A DNA stretch of 7,751 nucleotides. It comes from Planctomycetota bacterium (lineage in GTDB: Bacteria; Planctomycetota; Brocadiia; Brocadiales; Brocadiaceae). Made by a program: the position numbers and the translations under genes. Below are positions 6,738 to 7,751 of the stretch, one piece after another. The notes under the pieces are model-generated. The model worked only from the letters and a program-made list of their open reading frames with translations, was not told the origin of the DNA and did no database searches. Numbering within the stretch: the stretch's first letter is position 1; each line of letters begins with the position of its first letter. The stretch is from the NCBI GenBank assembly GCA_023261465.1, contig JAHFOW010000138.1:1-7751 (forward strand). Direction: 5' to 3'.

Positions 6738-7625
6738 TTAAACGATTATTTCTGTACCAACACCTTTATCGGTAAAAATCTCCAGCAAAAGGGCATGGGG
6801 TATCAGGCCGTTGATAATATGCGCCTTCCTGACGCCGCCTTTTATTGCGCTGATGCACGATAGCGCTTTAGGGAGCATGCCGCCATCTATTATCTTTTGC
6901 TTAATCAGGGTATGAACTTCACTCTCATGCAGTGTGGAAGCAAAGGAGGTCACATCATGTGGTTTTGTCATGATACCATTGGTATTTGACAGAAAGACGA
7001 GCTTTTCCGCTTTTAATGCCGTTGCGATAAAGGATGCCACATTATCTGCGTTGACGTTATAAGCGTTTCCGTTGGCTCCTTTTGCAATGGGAGGAACGAT
7101 AGGGATTGTACAGGAAGCACACAGGTTTAAGAATTTGTCCTTATCGATCGATGTTACCTTACCCACAAAACCAATATCCAGTTTTTTCGGCGTTCCATTT
7201 TCCGTCTTTGTTTCGATATAATGTTTTTCTGCTTTTATAGGACAGTAACCACTATTCCAGATGCACGCGGCGTCATTCCCAAGCCCGATAATCTTTTCTA
7301 CAATGGATGCGCTAATCCGGTTAATGAGGATGTCTTTTGCTATCTCAAGCGTTTCAAGGTCTGTTATACGGTGTCCCTCAACGAATTTTGGCGTTAGACC
7401 CCGGTTTGCCATTTCCTGGCTTATGTGCGGACCGCCGCCGTGAACGAGGATAGGCATGATGCCGACTGTCTTCATGAATACAATATCCTGAAGTACATTG
7501 GTCAATACCGCATCGTCAGACATAGCGCTGCCGCCGAACTTAATGACAACAACTTTATTCCTGAACGAGCGAATGTAGGGCGTGGCTTCTACCAGTATAT
7601 TTGCCTTTTGTATGGCGCGTTCCAT
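6738..7625 (-). CDS. argB: Acetylglutamate kinase, arginine-sensitive type
   Basis: ArgB phosphorylates N-acetylglutamate with ATP, the second and usually controlling step of arginine synthesis. The 295-residue protein has VIKFGGSAM (27-35, Lys29), HGGGPHI (62-68), GHRITD (84-89, Arg86 for substrate), NVNAD (190-194) and IDGGMLPK (246-253). Lys29, Asn190, Asp194 and Lys253 align with E. coli Lys8, Asn158, Asp162 and Lys217, so catalysis should be intact. The N-terminal extension with LVEATPYIRSF and the C-terminal EIFTDKGVGTEI are features of hexameric arginine-inhibited enzymes and are absent from the short E. coli form, so feedback inhibition is expected. Two spots differ from the usual consensus: the GKD turn is missing near residues 121-130, and the FLTD-type nucleotide motif reads FLSNTNG (211-217). 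The ATG at 7625 is fixed by an in-frame stop at 7650-7652, yet it has no Shine-Dalgarno. It is first in the operon. Confidence 0.95.
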   Translation of the reverse strand: MERAIQKANILVEATPYIRSFRNKVVVIKFGGSAMSDDAVLTNVLQDIVFMKTVGIMPILVHGGGPHISQEMANRGLTPKFVEGHRITDLETLEIAKDILINRISASIVEKIIGLGNDAACIWNSGYCPIKAEKHYIETKTENGTPKKLDIGFVGKVTSIDKDKFLNLCASCTIPIVPPIAKGANGNAYNVNADNVASFIATALKAEKLVFLSNTNGIMTKPHDVTSFASTLHESEVHTLIKQKIIDGGMLPKALSCISAIKGGVRKAHIINGLIPHALLLEIFTDKGVGTEIIV

Positions 7626-7627
7626 AA

Positions 7628-7665
7628 TATGGTATTTAAAAATTGAATACTATGGTATTTAAAAA
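7628..7665. repeat. Two copies of a 15-bp direct repeat in the argB leader
   Basis: The sequence TATGGTATTTAAAAA occurs exactly at 7628-7642 and again at 7651-7665, a spacing of 23 bp or roughly two helical turns. Both copies lie between the predicted transcription start and the argB start codon. An exact 15-base repeat this close is unlikely by chance, even in AT-rich DNA. Confidence 0.85.
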
Positions 7666-7671
7666 AAATAC
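7632..7671. promoter_or_regulatory. Candidate operator: two tandem dyads upstream of argB
   Basis: Each direct-repeat copy is part of an AT-rich dyad. The first runs 7632-7650 (arms GTATT and AATAC, with partial symmetry inside). The second runs 7655-7671 (arms GTATTT and AAATAC around five A). Their centres are 22 bp apart. This geometry recalls paired ARG boxes bound by the hexameric arginine repressor ArgR (18-bp palindromes, about 21 bp centre to centre). The half-sites do not match the TGAAT/ATTCA consensus, so ArgR is only a suggestion and another regulator is possible. Position just downstream of the promoter would suit repression. Confidence 0.35.
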
Positions 7672-7689
7672 AGTAATTTAAAGAGTCGA

Positions 7690-7717
7690 ATTATAACAAA
7701 AGAGGATTTCATGTCAA
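7690..7717 (-). promoter_or_regulatory. Sigma-70-type promoter for the argB-argD-argF-rph-rdgB operon
   Basis: Reading the minus strand, TTGACA (7717-7712) is separated by 16 bp from TATAAT (7695-7690), so both hexamers match consensus perfectly. Transcription should begin near 7683, giving a leader of roughly 57 nt before argB. No other comparable promoter is seen in the short gaps of the operon, so it probably drives all five genes. Confidence 0.75.
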
Positions 7718-7751
7718 GACTAAATACAGGCGATAAAAAATGAACAGTTCC

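Overview
The window carries eight protein genes in two convergent blocks, and everything in them is recognisable bacterial housekeeping or accessory metabolism. The organism is not certain. Gene content (archaeal-type PorA/PorB, an arginine-sensitive-type ArgB, a DUF499-like ATPase) and the moderately AT-rich, bacterial-looking sequence suit an anaerobic bacterium. My best guess is an anammox-type planctomycete (Brocadiales). That is an impression from protein style, not from a diagnostic marker.

Left block, plus strand (1-3022). The window opens inside a gene whose last ~260 codons look like the C-terminus of a large DUF499/COG1483-type ATP-binding protein, a family often found in putative defence or restriction islands. 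After a 72-nt gap come porA and porB, the alpha and beta subunits of a 2-oxoacid:ferredoxin oxidoreductase, probably for pyruvate. All four cluster cysteines and the thiamine-diphosphate motif are intact in PorB. The gamma and delta subunits are not in the window, so this is an orphan alpha-beta pair.

Convergent gap (3023-3157). It contains a perfect 29-nt palindrome (14-bp arms) without a clear T-tract. It looks more like a dispersed palindromic repeat than a textbook terminator.

Right block, minus strand (7717 down to 3158). A near-ideal sigma-70 promoter (TTGACA, 16 bp, TATAAT) precedes argB-argD-argF-rph-rdgB. ArgB, ArgD and ArgF catalyse the second, fourth and sixth steps from glutamate to citrulline. 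The N-acetylglutamyl-phosphate reductase (argC) and the argJ/argA/argE functions must lie elsewhere. rph (tRNA 3'-end trimming) and rdgB (clearance of ITP/XTP) are appended downstream. argF and rph overlap by 4 nt (ATGA), argD and argF are separated by 16 nt or less, and the other gaps are 37 and 60 nt, so one transcript is likely. The 5' leader of argB lacks a visible Shine-Dalgarno sequence and carries two tandem AT-rich dyads built on a 15-bp direct repeat. These are a candidate operator or leader control element.

I do not see a convincing undescribed system inside this window. The best leads are the defence-type gene fragment at the left edge, the argB leader repeats, the orphan porAB pair and the intergenic palindrome.
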